A stretch of DNA of 64,000 bases from Streptomyces sp. 11x1 (GCF_032598905.1 NZ_CP122458.1:5915001-5979000), one strand, 5' to 3'. Shown: positions 8,888-17,685, counted from the stretch's first letter. Numbers and translations: made by a program. The notes: generated from the sequence alone by a model not told the origin.

Positions 8888-10423
8888 TCATGAATAGCGT
8901 TCGCGCAGCTTGTACTTGAGCACCTTCCGCAGGGTCTCGTTGCGCGGGAGGGCGTCCACCACCTCCAGTTGCTCCGGCAGTTTGTGGACGGACAGCCCTT
9001 CCGCGCGCAGCCAGTCGGTGACGTCCGGCAGCGTCAGCGCGTCGGCTCCCGGCGGCTGTTCGACGACCGCGCACACCCGTTCCCCGCGCTCCGGGTCCGG
9101 CAGCCCGATCACCGCCACGTCCTGGACGGCCGGATGCCGGTGCAGCAGGTCCTCGATCTCCTTCGCCGAGATGTTCTCGCCCTTGCGGATGATGACGTCC
9201 TTGAGGCGTCCGGTCAGCACCAGATGGCCGCTGTCGGTGAGATGCCCGAGGTCACCGGTGACGAAGAACCCGTCCGCGTCGAAGGCCGCCGCCGACTGCG
9301 CCGGGTCCACATACCCCTGGCAGACGGCTTCCCCGCGCAGCCGCACCTCCCCGTCCGGCGCGATCCGGATCTCCATCCCCTCCGGCGGCCGCCCCTCCGT
9401 CGTCGCCAGGTTCTCCGCCGAGTCGTCCGGCGCCCCCATCGTGATCATCGGCACCTCGGTCATGCCGTACCCGTGGGTGAGCTGTACGCCCATCTCCCGT
9501 ACGACGGCGTGGTAGAGCTCGGGCGGCTTGGGGGCCCCGCCGCCCGCGAGCAGTCGCAGGGAGGGGATCAGCGGTTCGCCCGGCTGCTTGCGCTGTTCGG
9601 TCAGGAACATCGAGTAGAACGCCGTCGACCCGCCCGCCACCGTCACCCCGTGCTTGCGGTACGCCTCCAGCGCGGCCGGCAGCGCGAAGTGCTCGAACAG
9701 CACGGCCGGGAAGCCGTACAGCAGGAGCATCACCATGTAGTCGGGGCCGCCTATGTGCGCGTACGGGAAGGCGATCGAGCCCACGTCGTCCGCGCCGAGC
9801 CGCAGGGCGTGGGCGAGGCAGGAGCCGCCCGCGATCAGTGAACGGTCCGTGTGCAGGACGCCCTTGGGGTCGGAGGTGGTGCCCGAGGTCCAGTAGATCC
9901 AGCCGACGGAGGTGCCGTCGGCTGGTGGGGCGGGCAGTGTCGTGGGGTCGCCGTCCGGGAGGCGGTCGTACGCCTCGAAGATTCCGCGCGCCTCCAGCCG
10001 TCGGGCCATCTCCGTGTGGTCGAAGCCCCGCCACTCGCCCGGGACCGCGAAGAACTCCGCCCGGGACTCCCGGAGCGCGAAGCCGACCTCGCGGTCGCGG
10101 TAGAAGGGGATGACCGGTGACTGGATGGCGCCGACGCGGGCCAGGGCGAAGGAGAGCAGGACCGTCTCCATGCGGGTGGGCAGCTGCCAGGCGACGACGG
10201 TGCCGGGGCGTACGCCCCGGTCGTACAGCCCGGCCGCCACCCGCTCGGCGCCGGACCGCAGTTCGCCGAAGGTCAGGACGCGGTCGTCCTGGAGGAGGAC
10301 GGGCCGGTCGGGGGTGAGGTCGGCGCGGCGGTCGAGGAGCTCCCAGAGGGTGCCGGACCCACTGAGCACGTGGGCGGTCTCGGTCGCGCCGGTTGCATCG
10401 GTCACATCGGTCGCATCGGTCAC
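8888..10423 (-). CDS. AMP-forming acyl-CoA synthetase (cyclohexanecarboxylate/medium-chain acyl-CoA ligase type)
   Basis: Activates a carboxylic acid to its CoA thioester through an acyl-AMP. About 511 residues. The adenylate-forming motifs are clear: YWTSGTTSDPKG (P-loop), HGYGMTE, TGDLGHL, GRLKDVIIRKGENISAKEIE, and a C-terminal Lys in TLRKVLKYKL. The GTG at 10423 has AGGGGG five bases before it. An ATG at 10441 is also in frame but lies only 5 bases from a regulon palindrome. It is convergent with the EF-hand gene and divergent from the amidohydrolase operon, with two palindromes between. Substrate unknown; context suggests a cyclic or branched acid. Confidence 0.88.
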   Translation of the reverse strand: MTDATDVTDATGATETAHVLSGSGTLWELLDRRADLTPDRPVLLQDDRVLTFGELRSGAERVAAGLYDRGVRPGTVVAWQLPTRMETVLLSFALARVGAIQSPVIPFYRDREVGFALRESRAEFFAVPGEWRGFDHTEMARRLEARGIFEAYDRLPDGDPTTLPAPPADGTSVGWIYWTSGTTSDPKGVLHTDRSLIAGGSCLAHALRLGADDVGSIAFPYAHIGGPDYMVMLLLYGFPAVLFEHFALPAALEAYRKHGVTVAGGSTAFYSMFLTEQRKQPGEPLIPSLRLLAGGGAPKPPELYHAVVREMGVQLTHGYGMTEVPMITMGAPDDSAENLATTEGRPPEGMEIRIAPDGEVRLRGEAVCQGYVDPAQSAAAFDADGFFVTGDLGHLTDSGHLVLTGRLKDVIIRKGENISAKEIEDLLHRHPAVQDVAVIGLPDPERGERVCAVVEQPPGADALTLPDVTDWLRAEGLSVHKLPEQLEVVDALPRNETLRKVLKYKLRERYS

Positions 10424-10445
10424 GGAGGCCCCCTGCCGCATTCAA

Positions 10446-10460
10446 CTGACGATGTGTCAG
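10446..10460. promoter_or_regulatory. regulon palindrome (CTGACGATGTGTCAG)
   Basis: Member of the window-wide 15-bp operator family, with three mismatches to the consensus CTGACGGNCCGTCAG, all in the inner positions. It ends next to the minus-strand acyl-CoA ligase gene, so a bound protein would block transcription start or the first codons. Confidence 0.7.
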
Positions 10461-10534
10461 ATCGTGGGCAGAGCGTAGGGCCGGGCGCCTTGTCGGTCCA
10501 GAGGTGCGCCACTAGCCTGCTGGAGAGGACCTAG

Positions 10535-10549
10535 CTGACGGTCCGTCAG
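10535..10549. promoter_or_regulatory. regulon palindrome, perfect copy (CTGACGGTCCGTCAG)
   Basis: Exact match to the operator consensus, 23 bases before the ATG of the amidohydrolase gene and 86 bases from the divergent ligase-side copy. A GGAGGGG ribosome site lies between this palindrome and the ATG. Confidence 0.8.
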
Positions 10550-10572
10550 AAATGCCTCGCTGGAGGGGACCC

Positions 10573-11838
10573 ATGACCGAACTGCCCCGCATCATCAGCG
10601 TCGACGACCATGTGATCGAGCCCGCGCACCTCTTCGAGACCTGGCTGCCGGAGAAGTACCGCGACCGGGGCCCGAAGCCCCTCACCGCCGGGATCGGCGA
10701 GCTCGCGTACATCGGGGGCAAGTACCAGATCACGATGGACCCGGACGGACCGCCGACCGACTGGTGGATCTACGAGGACCTCAAGTTCCCGTACAAACGG
10801 AACATCGCGGCCGTCGGGTTCGACCGGGACGAGATGACGCTGGAGGGGATCACCCGTGCGGAGATGCGGCGCGGCTGCTGGGACCCGAAGGCGCGGCTGG
10901 CGGACATGGACCTCAACCACGTCGAGGGCTCGCTCTGCTTCCCGACCTTCCCCCGCTTCTGCGGCCAGACCTTCGCCGAGGCGCACGACAAGGAGGTCGC
11001 CCTGGCCTGCGTCCGCGCCTACAACGACTGGATGGTCGAGGAGTGGTGCGGCGACAGCGGCGGCCGGCTGATCCCGCTCTGCCTCATCCCCCTGTGGGAC
11101 ATCGACCTCGCGGTCGAGGAGATCGAGCGGAACGCCGCCCGGGGCGTCCGGGCCGTCACCTTCTCCGAGATCCCCACCTACCTCGGCCTGCCCTCCATCC
11201 ACTCCGGCTACTGGGACCCCTTCTTCGCGGCCTGCCAGGAGACCGGCACGGTCGTCAACATGCACATCGGCTCCAGCTCCCAGATGCCGGCCGCCTCCCC
11301 TGACGCGCCCCCCGCCGTGCAGGCCTCGCTCTCCTTCAACAACGCGATGGCGTCGATGATGGACTTCCTCTTCAGCGGCGTCCTGGTGAAGTTCCCGACC
11401 CTCAAACTCGCCTACAGCGAGGGGCAGATGGGCTGGATCCCGTACGCCCTGGAACGCGCCGACGACGTCTGGGAGGAGCACCGCGCCTGGGGCGGGGTGC
11501 GCGACCTGATCCCCGAACCGCCGTCGACGTACTACTACCGGCAGATGTTCTGCTGCTTCTTCCGCGACAAGCACGGGGTCGCCTCGCTGGACGTCGTGGG
11601 CCGGGACAACGCGACCTTCGAGACCGACTACCCGCACGTCGACTCGACCTTCCCGCACACCAAGGAGGTCGCCCTCGACCATGTGAAGGGCCTCGACGAC
11701 GAGACGATCTACAAGCTGATGCGGGGGAACGCGATCCGCATGCTCGGTCTGGACTTCGACCGCGACCGCGACCGCGACCGCGACCGCGACCGCGACCGCG
11801 ACCGCGACCGCGACCGCGACCGCGGCCTCGGCAAGTAG
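10573..11838 (+). CDS. amidohydrolase-family (PF04909, ACMSD-like) metal-dependent hydrolase/decarboxylase
   Basis: A 421-residue TIM-barrel enzyme. The ATG at 10573 is chosen for the GGAGGGG sequence just before it. The N-terminal ISVDDHVIEP carries the metal-binding Asp/His motif of this subfamily. A central NMHIGSSS supplies a His, and ETDYPHVDSTFP near residue 355 the conserved Asp/His. Family members hydrolyse or decarboxylate ring or acyl substrates. The last ~25 residues are a (DR)n tail from a 6-bp repeat and look non-essential. A second paralog at 53672 shares most of the core and the same operator type. It heads an operon with the two following acyl-CoA dehydrogenases. Confidence 0.87.
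   Translation: MTELPRIISVDDHVIEPAHLFETWLPEKYRDRGPKPLTAGIGELAYIGGKYQITMDPDGPPTDWWIYEDLKFPYKRNIAAVGFDRDEMTLEGITRAEMRRGCWDPKARLADMDLNHVEGSLCFPTFPRFCGQTFAEAHDKEVALACVRAYNDWMVEEWCGDSGGRLIPLCLIPLWDIDLAVEEIERNAARGVRAVTFSEIPTYLGLPSIHSGYWDPFFAACQETGTVVNMHIGSSSQMPAASPDAPPAVQASLSFNNAMASMMDFLFSGVLVKFPTLKLAYSEGQMGWIPYALERADDVWEEHRAWGGVRDLIPEPPSTYYYRQMFCCFFRDKHGVASLDVVGRDNATFETDYPHVDSTFPHTKEVALDHVKGLDDETIYKLMRGNAIRMLGLDFDRDRDRDRDRDRDRDRDRDRDRGLGK
11758..11823. repeat. eleven 6-bp tandem copies (GACCGC) encoding an Asp-Arg tail
   Basis: Uninterrupted GACCGC units at the 3' end of the amidohydrolase gene give alternating Asp-Arg residues directly before the final GLGK and stop. The paralog at 53672 lacks any such tail, so it is a recent expansion. 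Confidence 0.95.
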
Positions 11839-11849
11839 GGCTCCGGGCG

Positions 11850-12980
11850 ATGGATCTCGCGTACAGCCCGGAGGAGGAGGCGTTCCGGGCGCGGCTGCGG
11901 GAGTGGCTGGCGAAAACGCTCCCCGCGCTGCCGCCGAAGCCGTCGCCCGACGACTGGCCGGGACGGCGCGCCTACGACCTCGGCTGGCAGCGGACGCTGT
12001 ACGACGCCGGGTACGCCGACGTCCACTGGGACGCCTCGCCGACCACCCGGCTGATCTTCCTGGAGGAGACCGAGAAGGCGGGTGCCCCGTACGTGGGCGC
12101 GGGGTTCGTCGGGCTGCTGCACGCCGGCCCCACCATCGCCGCCGAGGGCACCGCCGAACAGCGGGCGCGCTGGCTGCCGCCGATCCTGCGGGGCGAGGAG
12201 GTGTGGTGCCAGGGGTTCAGCGAACCGGACGCCGGGTCCGACCTCGCGGCGCTCCGGACGCGTGCGCGCAGGGAGGGGGACGAGTACGTCGTCAGCGGGT
12301 CCAAGATCTGGACCTCGCACGCGGAGGTCGCCGACTGGTGCGAGCTGCTGGTGCGGACGGACGGGCAGGCGCCGAAGCACCGGGGCATCTCCTGGCTGGC
12401 GATGCCGATGGACGCGCCCGGCGTGACCGTACGGCCGCTGCGCACGCTCGCCGGTTCCACGGAGTTCGCCGAGGTGTTCCTCGACGAGGTGCGGGTGCCG
12501 GTCGCCAACCGGGTGGGAGACGAGAACGACGGGTGGCGGGTGACCATGGTGACGCTGTCGTTCGAGCGGGGCACGGCGTTCGTGGGTGAAGTCGTGGCCT
12601 GCCGACGGGTGTTGGGGGAGGTCGCGAGACAGGCGCGGGCGAACGGGGTCTGGGACGACGCCGGGGTGCGGCGGCGGCTCGGGCGGTTGCACGCGGAGTT
12701 CCGGGCGCTGTGGCGGCTCACGCAGTGGAACGTCAGCGAGGGGGAGGCCTCCGGCGGGGTGCCGGGGGTGGGGGGCTCGGTGTTCAAGCTGCGGTATTCG
12801 CGGGCTCGGCAGGAGTTGTACGAGGTGGCTGCGGAGGTGTTGGGAGCGGGTGCGCTCGATCTGGGGTGTGAGTGGGTTGTCGACCGGCTGAGTTCGCTGT
12901 CGTACACGATCGCGGCGGGGACATCGGAGGTTCAGCGGAACATCGTGGGGGAGCGGATCTTGGGGTTGCCGAAGGGGTGA
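11850..12980 (+). CDS. acyl-CoA dehydrogenase, large-type subunit
   Basis: A 376-residue flavoprotein that oxidises acyl-CoA to enoyl-CoA. The start is 12 bases after the amidohydrolase stop. N-terminal helical domain, then the FAD/substrate signature WCQGFSEPDAGSDLAALRTRA and SGSKIWTSHAEVADWCELLVRT. The C-terminus reads AAGTSEVQRNIVGERILGLPK. The residue before GTSE is Ala, where classical homotetrameric enzymes carry the catalytic Glu. That is typical of subunits that work with a second, shorter subunit, here probably the gene that follows. Such pairs are known from actinobacterial steroid side-chain degradation. Confidence 0.88.
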   Translation: MDLAYSPEEEAFRARLREWLAKTLPALPPKPSPDDWPGRRAYDLGWQRTLYDAGYADVHWDASPTTRLIFLEETEKAGAPYVGAGFVGLLHAGPTIAAEGTAEQRARWLPPILRGEEVWCQGFSEPDAGSDLAALRTRARREGDEYVVSGSKIWTSHAEVADWCELLVRTDGQAPKHRGISWLAMPMDAPGVTVRPLRTLAGSTEFAEVFLDEVRVPVANRVGDENDGWRVTMVTLSFERGTAFVGEVVACRRVLGEVARQARANGVWDDAGVRRRLGRLHAEFRALWRLTQWNVSEGEASGGVPGVGGSVFKLRYSRARQELYEVAAEVLGAGALDLGCEWVVDRLSSLSYTIAAGTSEVQRNIVGERILGLPKG

Positions 12981-13041
12981 GGGGGGACGGGGGCGCCTCA
13001 GGGGGTGGGGGTGCCTGGGGCGTTGGCGGGTGCGGCTCCGG

Positions 13042-13082
13042 TGGGGCTTCTCGCGCGGTTCCCCGCGCCCCTGAGAAGCGGG
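13042..13082. repeat. dispersed intergenic repeat, copy 1
   Basis: Contains GGGGCTTCTCGCGCGGTTCC and then CCCGCGCCCCTGAGAAGCGG. It is the same short GC-rich element seen at 15113-15165, 17725-17866 and 39096-39143. It separates the two acyl-CoA dehydrogenase genes and can fold on itself. Confidence 0.7.
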
Positions 13083-13114
13083 TGTGTTCGGTGGTGAAGA
13101 GGGGCTGTGGGCTT

Positions 13115-14002
13115 GTGCGGTTTCGACTGACCGAGGATCAGAGGGTGTTGAAGAGCGGCTTCCGGGAGGTGTTGGCTCGGCGCTTCGGGGCGGAGGAGTT
13201 GCGGGGCGCCGTCGATGGGAGTGGGGCGCTGGACCGGTGGCTGTGGCGGGAGTTGGGGGAGGTGGGGTTGTTCTCCTTGCGGCTGGCCGAGGACGAGGGC
13301 GGGGTCGGCCTCGGGGTGCCGGAGGCCGTGTTGGTGTTCGAGGAGGCGGGGCGCGCACTGTTGCCCGGGCCGCTCGTGGCCACCCATCTCGCGGCGGGCG
13401 TGGTGCCGGGCGCGGCGACGGGGGAGACCGTGGTGACCGCTGTCGGGGGTGGCGGTCTGGTGGAGTGGCTGGACGAGGCCGATGTGGTGACCGGGGACGC
13501 GGCCGGGGCCGTACCGCTGCGATCGGTGGATCCGTTGACGCCGTTGCACCGGGTACCGGGGGGCCGTTCCGCCGTCCGTCCTGATGATCTGTTCGTACTG
13601 CTCACCGCCGCGGAGCAGTTGGGCACCGCCGTGCGGGCCTGCGAGGCCGCCGTGCAACACGCCCGGACCCGGGAGCAGTTCGGGCGACCGGTCGGCGCCT
13701 TCCAGGCGGTCAAGCACCTCTGCGCCGAACTGCTGGTCCGGGTGGAGGTCGCGCGGGTGGCGGTGTACGCGGCGGCCGTGACCCTGGACCCCGTCGACAT
13801 CGCGGCGGCCAGGCTGCTGGCCGACGAGGCGGCGGTGCGCGGAGCCCGCGACTCCCTTCAGGTCCACGGCGGTTCGGGGTTCACCTGGGAGGCCGACGTA
13901 CACCTGTGTCTGAAGCGTGCGTGGGTGCGGGTGGAACGTGGCGGATCGATCACTGAGAGTGAGGAGATGTTGGCGGGGGATCTGCTGATCGACGCGAGTT
14001 GA
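13115..14002 (+). CDS. acyl-CoA dehydrogenase, small-type subunit
   Basis: A 295-residue shorter acyl-CoA dehydrogenase. The GTG at 13115 gives the standard N-terminus RFRLTEDQRVLKSGFREVL; GTGs at 13091/13094 are alternatives. The middle beta-domain is reduced. The C-terminal helical domain is complete (TREQFGRPVGAFQAVKHLCAELLV and VHGGSGFTWEADVHLCLKRA). The Glu in FTWE is conserved in small subunits of heteromeric enzymes. About 130 bases, including a dispersed repeat, separate it from the large-type gene. I infer an alpha/beta pair; a separate enzyme is possible. Confidence 0.82.
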   Translation: MRFRLTEDQRVLKSGFREVLARRFGAEELRGAVDGSGALDRWLWRELGEVGLFSLRLAEDEGGVGLGVPEAVLVFEEAGRALLPGPLVATHLAAGVVPGAATGETVVTAVGGGGLVEWLDEADVVTGDAAGAVPLRSVDPLTPLHRVPGGRSAVRPDDLFVLLTAAEQLGTAVRACEAAVQHARTREQFGRPVGAFQAVKHLCAELLVRVEVARVAVYAAAVTLDPVDIAAARLLADEAAVRGARDSLQVHGGSGFTWEADVHLCLKRAWVRVERGGSITESEEMLAGDLLIDAS

Positions 14003-14516
14003 GGCTGCTGACCAGGGCGGGAAGGGAAATGCGTGGCAGTCGCCCGGTCGAATGTCGCGGATCGTGGCATACCGGAATTACCGAGCGTTGATATCGTGTT
14101 GTGTCCTAGGCGTGACTTGTCACGGCCTGGAGTCGGAGTTCCGCTCCGGTACCTTCTGGTGGATGCGAGTGGTTCCGAGGTCGAGCCGAGTCGGTGTTGC
14201 CCCTGTGGCGGCCCCGGATCCAGCGGTGCCCGGCGCTCGTGAAGTGGGCCGGAGTCTCGACGCCCCGGTCTGTTCGACTCCCCGCGATGAGCGTCGCACA
14301 GTATGCCGTATGCGTACTCCTTCGCGCTGGAATATGCCCGAAGCGCTTGTTGGGGTGACTGTACGTCAACCATGCTGTCCTGCACCGGGATCACGTTCCG
14401 TGATCCCGGTGCCGATGGTGTCGACGGCGGTGGCGTCGGCCAGGCAGCAGATGACCACGATCGTGGCCCCAGAGGGGCGTGCGGCGATGTGTCCGCCGGT
14501 TCGGATGGTGTGAGCG
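14003..14516. other. 514-base non-coding region upstream of the ATP-binding regulator
   Basis: Lower GC and no third-position GC bias in any frame, so I call no gene here, although a 153-codon open frame runs through it. It holds a perfect 14-bp hairpin at 14382-14412. The region is probably a long promoter/leader for the gene at 14517. Confidence 0.55.
14382..14412. promoter_or_regulatory. perfect 14-bp inverted repeat with 3-base spacer
   Basis: Arms GCACCGGGATCACG (14382-14395) and CGTGATCCCGGTGC (14399-14412) are separated by TTC. There is no following T run, so it is a poor intrinsic terminator. It lies 105 bases before the ATP-binding protein gene and could be a dimeric-regulator operator or an RNA hairpin in its leader. 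Confidence 0.6.
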
Positions 14517-15104
14517 GTGCAGGTGCTTCAAGTGCAGCTGGAGATCCGGCCCGACCCCGCAGAGGTGGGTCGTGCGCGGAGATGGGCCCGTGCACGGCTC
14601 TCCGGGTCCGGTATAGGGGACGACGAGCCGCTCGCCGAGACGCTGATCCTCCTCGTCTCCGAGCTGGTCACCAACGCGGTCGTGCACACCGGGCGTCCGG
14701 CGCTGCTGCGGCTGCTGCTGTCCGGTCTCCGTGACGGCGTGATCGGCAAGGTCCGCCTGGAGGTCGTCGACGGCAGCGCGTGTCCGCCGGCCCCGCGGTG
14801 CGCCGACGGGGACGAGACGGGCGGGCGTGGCCTCGCCCTCGTCGACGTCCTCGCGGACCGCTGGGGCTGGAGCCACGAGGGCGTCGGCAAACGGATCTGG
14901 TGCGAACTGGACCGGGTGGTGCCGGGGGCTTCGGGGGCGGCGAGCGGTGTGGGCGCGTCGGGCCTCGGAAGCGCTGGCGGCGTGGTGACTCCCGCGGTCT
15001 ATCCGGCGCGCGGTGCGGTCACGGGTGTGGCGGCGGTGGCCCGGGAGAGCCTGGCGGTGCGCGAGGGGTTGGCGTACGAGGAGTTGGCTTACGAGGTGGT
15101 GTAG
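14517..15104 (+). CDS. ATP-binding anti-sigma/regulatory protein (RsbW-like HATPase)
   Basis: A 195-residue protein with a GHKL ATPase fold at residues 1-130. The N-box ETLILLVSELVTNAVVHTG carries the Mg-binding Asn. G1 is LEVVDGSACPP and G2 is GRGLALVDVLADRWGW. Such small Streptomyces proteins act as anti-sigma kinases or developmental regulators. The C-terminal 60 residues (Gly/Ala/Val-rich) are disordered and not part of the fold. No sigma factor or antagonist is adjacent. The GTG at 14517 begins directly with the conserved domain. Confidence 0.82.
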   Translation: MQVLQVQLEIRPDPAEVGRARRWARARLSGSGIGDDEPLAETLILLVSELVTNAVVHTGRPALLRLLLSGLRDGVIGKVRLEVVDGSACPPAPRCADGDETGGRGLALVDVLADRWGWSHEGVGKRIWCELDRVVPGASGAASGVGASGLGSAGGVVTPAVYPARGAVTGVAAVARESLAVREGLAYEELAYEVV

Positions 15105-15600
15105 GCCGGGGTGAGGGGCAGGGGCGAAGCCCCTGCCTAGGGGGCGCGGGGAACTGCGCGATCAGCCACATACCGCCTGCGGTCGCGCGGTGAGGCGCAC
15201 CCCCGAGTCGGCAGGCGCACTCGGTCACCCACATGTGCGTCGCACGCGCCTGCGCGTGAGCGCACGGCGTTGTTCGGTCCCCGGCGGCAGCCGATCCGTG
15301 CGCCGGGACGTGCTCCCGTACGCACCGCCGCGACGCCGGTTCCACGCGGCTGGGCCCCCGACGGTGTTGACGCGCCATGTCCGTTTGATCACGCTTGTGT
15401 TCAGCGATTCGCCGCGAGGGGACGACGAGGGTCACGGTGACGGAGGCCCTCGACGAGTGTGGGTCGTGATTCGGCACCGGCTCCCCGCAGGGCCCGGGAA
15501 CAAGGGCGGGTACGCCGAAGCCGGATGGTGGCGCGCGGTGCCGTGCTCGGGGCGGGCGGCGCGCCGCCAGTCGGCCTGCGCGTGGCCGCGGGAGGCGGGC
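15105..15600. other. 496-base intergenic region with dispersed repeat, no gene seen
   Basis: Lies between the ends of two convergent genes. The first 60 bases are a copy of the dispersed GC-rich repeat. The remainder has no frame with coding bias on either strand; overlapping open frames here have Arg/Pro-rich translations typical of random high-GC DNA. Confidence 0.5.
15113..15165. repeat. dispersed intergenic repeat, copy 2
   Basis: Contains GGGGCGAAGCCCCTGCC (a small hairpin) followed by GGGGGCGCGGGGAACTGCGC, the reverse orientation of the element at 13042 and 39096. It follows the ATP-binding protein stop by under 10 bases, as expected for a 3'-end element. Confidence 0.7.
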
Positions 15601-16542
15601 CTACAGGATGGCGATGGGCGCCACCGGTGTGCCCGTCGCCCCGACGAACGGCTCCGGCATCGCCGAGAGCAGGAAGGTGTACCGCCCCGCTTGTCCACAG
15701 GCTGTGGACAACTCCTCCAGGTTCCAGTTCTGACCCTGCGGCATGCCCATCTCGACCAGGTCGAGCGCGTGCACCGGCAGCCACAGGTCCTCGACCTCTG
15801 GAGGGAAGATCTCGAACGTCAGGGTGTCATTGGCGACGGCCGCGACATCACGCGCGTGGAACCACTCGGGGGTACGCAGCGACAGCCCCGGTGACGGGAA
15901 CGCGTACGCGTGCTTGTCCCCGGCGAGGTAGGACCGGATCTGCCCGGTGCGGACCAGCACGATGTCGCCCGCGCGGACCCGGGTGCCCGCCAACTCCTCG
16001 GCGGCGTCCAGGTCTTCCGGGGTGACGGCGTGGCCGCCGGGCAGCCGGTCGTCGGCCAGCCCCAGGGCGCGCGGAACGTCCAGCAGGACGCCGCGCGAGA
16101 CGATGTGCCGCGCCTTGTCGATACCGGCGAAGGCCGCGCCGCCGTGCGGGGTGATCGTGTCCGCGGGGCGGCCGTTGTAGATCCGGCCCGAGTGCGAGAC
16201 ATGGGTGAGCGCGTCCCAGTGGGTGGCCGACTGGAGCCCCATGGTCACCGCGTCGTCGCTGCACGCGACCGTGCCGGGGCCGAAGATCTCCTGGTTGATC
16301 TGCACCATCGCGTGCAGCGGATTGACCCGGCCCGGCATCATCCCCGTCTGCACGCCGTCCTGCTGCAGGGGCAGCGCGAGCGGCACGCGGCGACCGGAAC
16401 GCACCGAGGCGGCGGCCTGCCGGACGACCTCGTCGGTGATCAGGTTGAGGGTGCCGATCTCGTCGTCCGCCCCCCAACGCCCCCAGTTGTTCACGCGCTT
16501 GGCGATGTCCGTGAACGCGGCGAACTCCGTGGGCGATGACAT
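15601..16542 (-). CDS. cyclase-family (kynurenine formamidase-like) metal-dependent hydrolase
   Basis: A 313-residue enzyme of the putative cyclase family (PF04199), which hydrolyses amides, lactones or cyclic compounds using Mn/Zn. The metal motif HxxxH appears as SATHWDALTHVSH, with downstream LVRTGQIRSYL and a C-terminal PVHALDLVEMGMPQGQNWNLE. Length is normal for the long bacterial subgroup. It is divergent from the SDR gene at 16774; a regulon palindrome lies between (16607). The context suggests hydrolysis of a ring or ester in the same degradative route. Confidence 0.85.
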   Translation of the reverse strand: MSSPTEFAAFTDIAKRVNNWGRWGADDEIGTLNLITDEVVRQAAASVRSGRRVPLALPLQQDGVQTGMMPGRVNPLHAMVQINQEIFGPGTVACSDDAVTMGLQSATHWDALTHVSHSGRIYNGRPADTITPHGGAAFAGIDKARHIVSRGVLLDVPRALGLADDRLPGGHAVTPEDLDAAEELAGTRVRAGDIVLVRTGQIRSYLAGDKHAYAFPSPGLSLRTPEWFHARDVAAVANDTLTFEIFPPEVEDLWLPVHALDLVEMGMPQGQNWNLEELSTACGQAGRYTFLLSAMPEPFVGATGTPVAPIAIL

Positions 16543-16606
16543 CGGGCCTCCCCGGGGGCTTGTGGTGGCGTATCCGGCGGGTCGTAGAATCGCCGCACGA
16601 GCAAAT

Positions 16607-16621
16607 CTAACGACCCGTCAG
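16607..16621. promoter_or_regulatory. regulon palindrome (CTAACGACCCGTCAG)
   Basis: Two mismatches to the operator consensus. It lies 65 bases before the cyclase start and 153 bases before the SDR start, and could control both divergent units. Confidence 0.7.
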
Positions 16622-16680
16622 ATAACAGTGCATCAGATGTGTGGCATCGGGTAGCGGTCCGGCAGACAGCGGTTCAGCTG

Positions 16681-16722
16681 TCGGTGGTCGGTGGTCGGTG
16701 GTCGGTGGTCGGTGGTCGGTGG
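16681..16722. repeat. six exact 7-bp copies (TCGGTGG)
   Basis: A short microsatellite in the SDR leader between the palindrome at 16607 and the SDR start. Changes in copy number would shift promoter-to-start spacing. Confidence 0.9.
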
Positions 16723-16773
16723 TCCGGTGATCATGTGGTTCGCCGGGTGACGTGATGAGGGGAAGGGCTCGGG

Positions 16774-17685
16774 GTGGGACATTTCCTGGCAGGCAAGGTC
16801 GTCGCCGTCACCGGAGCGGGGCGGGGGATCGGCCGGGCGGTCGCCCTCGGCGCCGCCGCCGAGGGAGCGCGGGTCGTCGTCAACGACTACGGCGTCTCCG
16901 TCGACGGCTCCGAACCCGCCAGCTCCGTCGCCGAGGCCGTCGTCAAGGAGATCGAGGCCGCTGGGGGCGAGGCGGTCGCCGTCGCCGACGACATCTCCAC
17001 GATGGCCGGCGGGCAGCGGGTCGTGGACACGGCGGTCGAGACGTACGGACGGATCGACGGGGTCGTGTGCGTCGCCGGGATCCTGCGGGAGCGGATGCTG
17101 TTCAACATGGCCGAGGAGGAGTGGGATCCGGTGATCGCCACGCACCTCAAGGGCACCTTCACCGTGTTCCGCGCCGCGTCCGCCGTCATGCGCAAGCAGC
17201 GGGCCGGGACCCTGATCGGCTTCACCAGCGGCAACCACCAGGGGTCCGTCTCGCAGGCCAACTACAGCGCGGCCAAGGGCGGGATCATCTCGCTGGTGCG
17301 CAGCGCCGCGCTCGGCCTGCACCGGTACGGGGTGACCGCGAACGCGGTGGCGCCGGTCGCACGTACGCGGATGTCGGCGGGGGTGCCGATGGAGCTGACC
17401 GAGATCGGCGAGCCGGAGGAGGTGGCCGCGTTCGTGGTGTACCTGCTGTCCGAACGGGCCCGAGAGGCGGGGATCACCGGGCAGGTGTACACGGTCGCCG
17501 GGCCGAAGATCGCGGTGTGGGCGCAGCCGCGGGAGTTGCGTGCCGCGTACGCCGAAGGTGGCTGGACGCCGGAGCGGATCGCGGAGTTCCTGCCGGGGGC
17601 GGTGGGGGTGGATCCGATGCCGATGCTGGAGCGGGTGGAGGGGATGGCTCGTGCGGCGGCGTCCGGGGAGCGGCCGAACGCGTGA
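16774..17685 (+). CDS. short-chain dehydrogenase/reductase
   Basis: A 303-residue NAD(P)-dependent oxidoreductase. The nucleotide-binding TGAGRGIGRAVAL is near residue 12 and the active site has Tyr and Lys in NYSAAKGG. The catalytic Ser position reads FTSGNHQGS. A C-terminal extension of about 50 residues (AQPRELRAAYAEGGWTPERI) resembles the SDRs of peroxisomal-type multifunctional beta-oxidation enzymes (17-beta-HSD4 group) and of actinobacterial steroid clusters. A GGGGAAGGG ribosome site precedes GTG 16774. Likely oxidises a 3-hydroxyacyl-CoA. Confidence 0.88.
   Translation: MGHFLAGKVVAVTGAGRGIGRAVALGAAAEGARVVVNDYGVSVDGSEPASSVAEAVVKEIEAAGGEAVAVADDISTMAGGQRVVDTAVETYGRIDGVVCVAGILRERMLFNMAEEEWDPVIATHLKGTFTVFRAASAVMRKQRAGTLIGFTSGNHQGSVSQANYSAAKGGIISLVRSAALGLHRYGVTANAVAPVARTRMSAGVPMELTEIGEPEEVAAFVVYLLSERAREAGITGQVYTVAGPKIAVWAQPRELRAAYAEGGWTPERIAEFLPGAVGVDPMPMLERVEGMARAAASGERPNA

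Noticed and set aside
14052..14513. 153-codon open frame before the ATP-binding protein gene
   Set aside because: Many rare codons and no third-position GC bias, no domain, and it overlaps a perfect hairpin. Typical of promoter DNA here.
16630..16640. Additional half-site CATCAG after the palindrome at 16607
   Set aside because: No matching second half; single 6-base matches are expected by chance.
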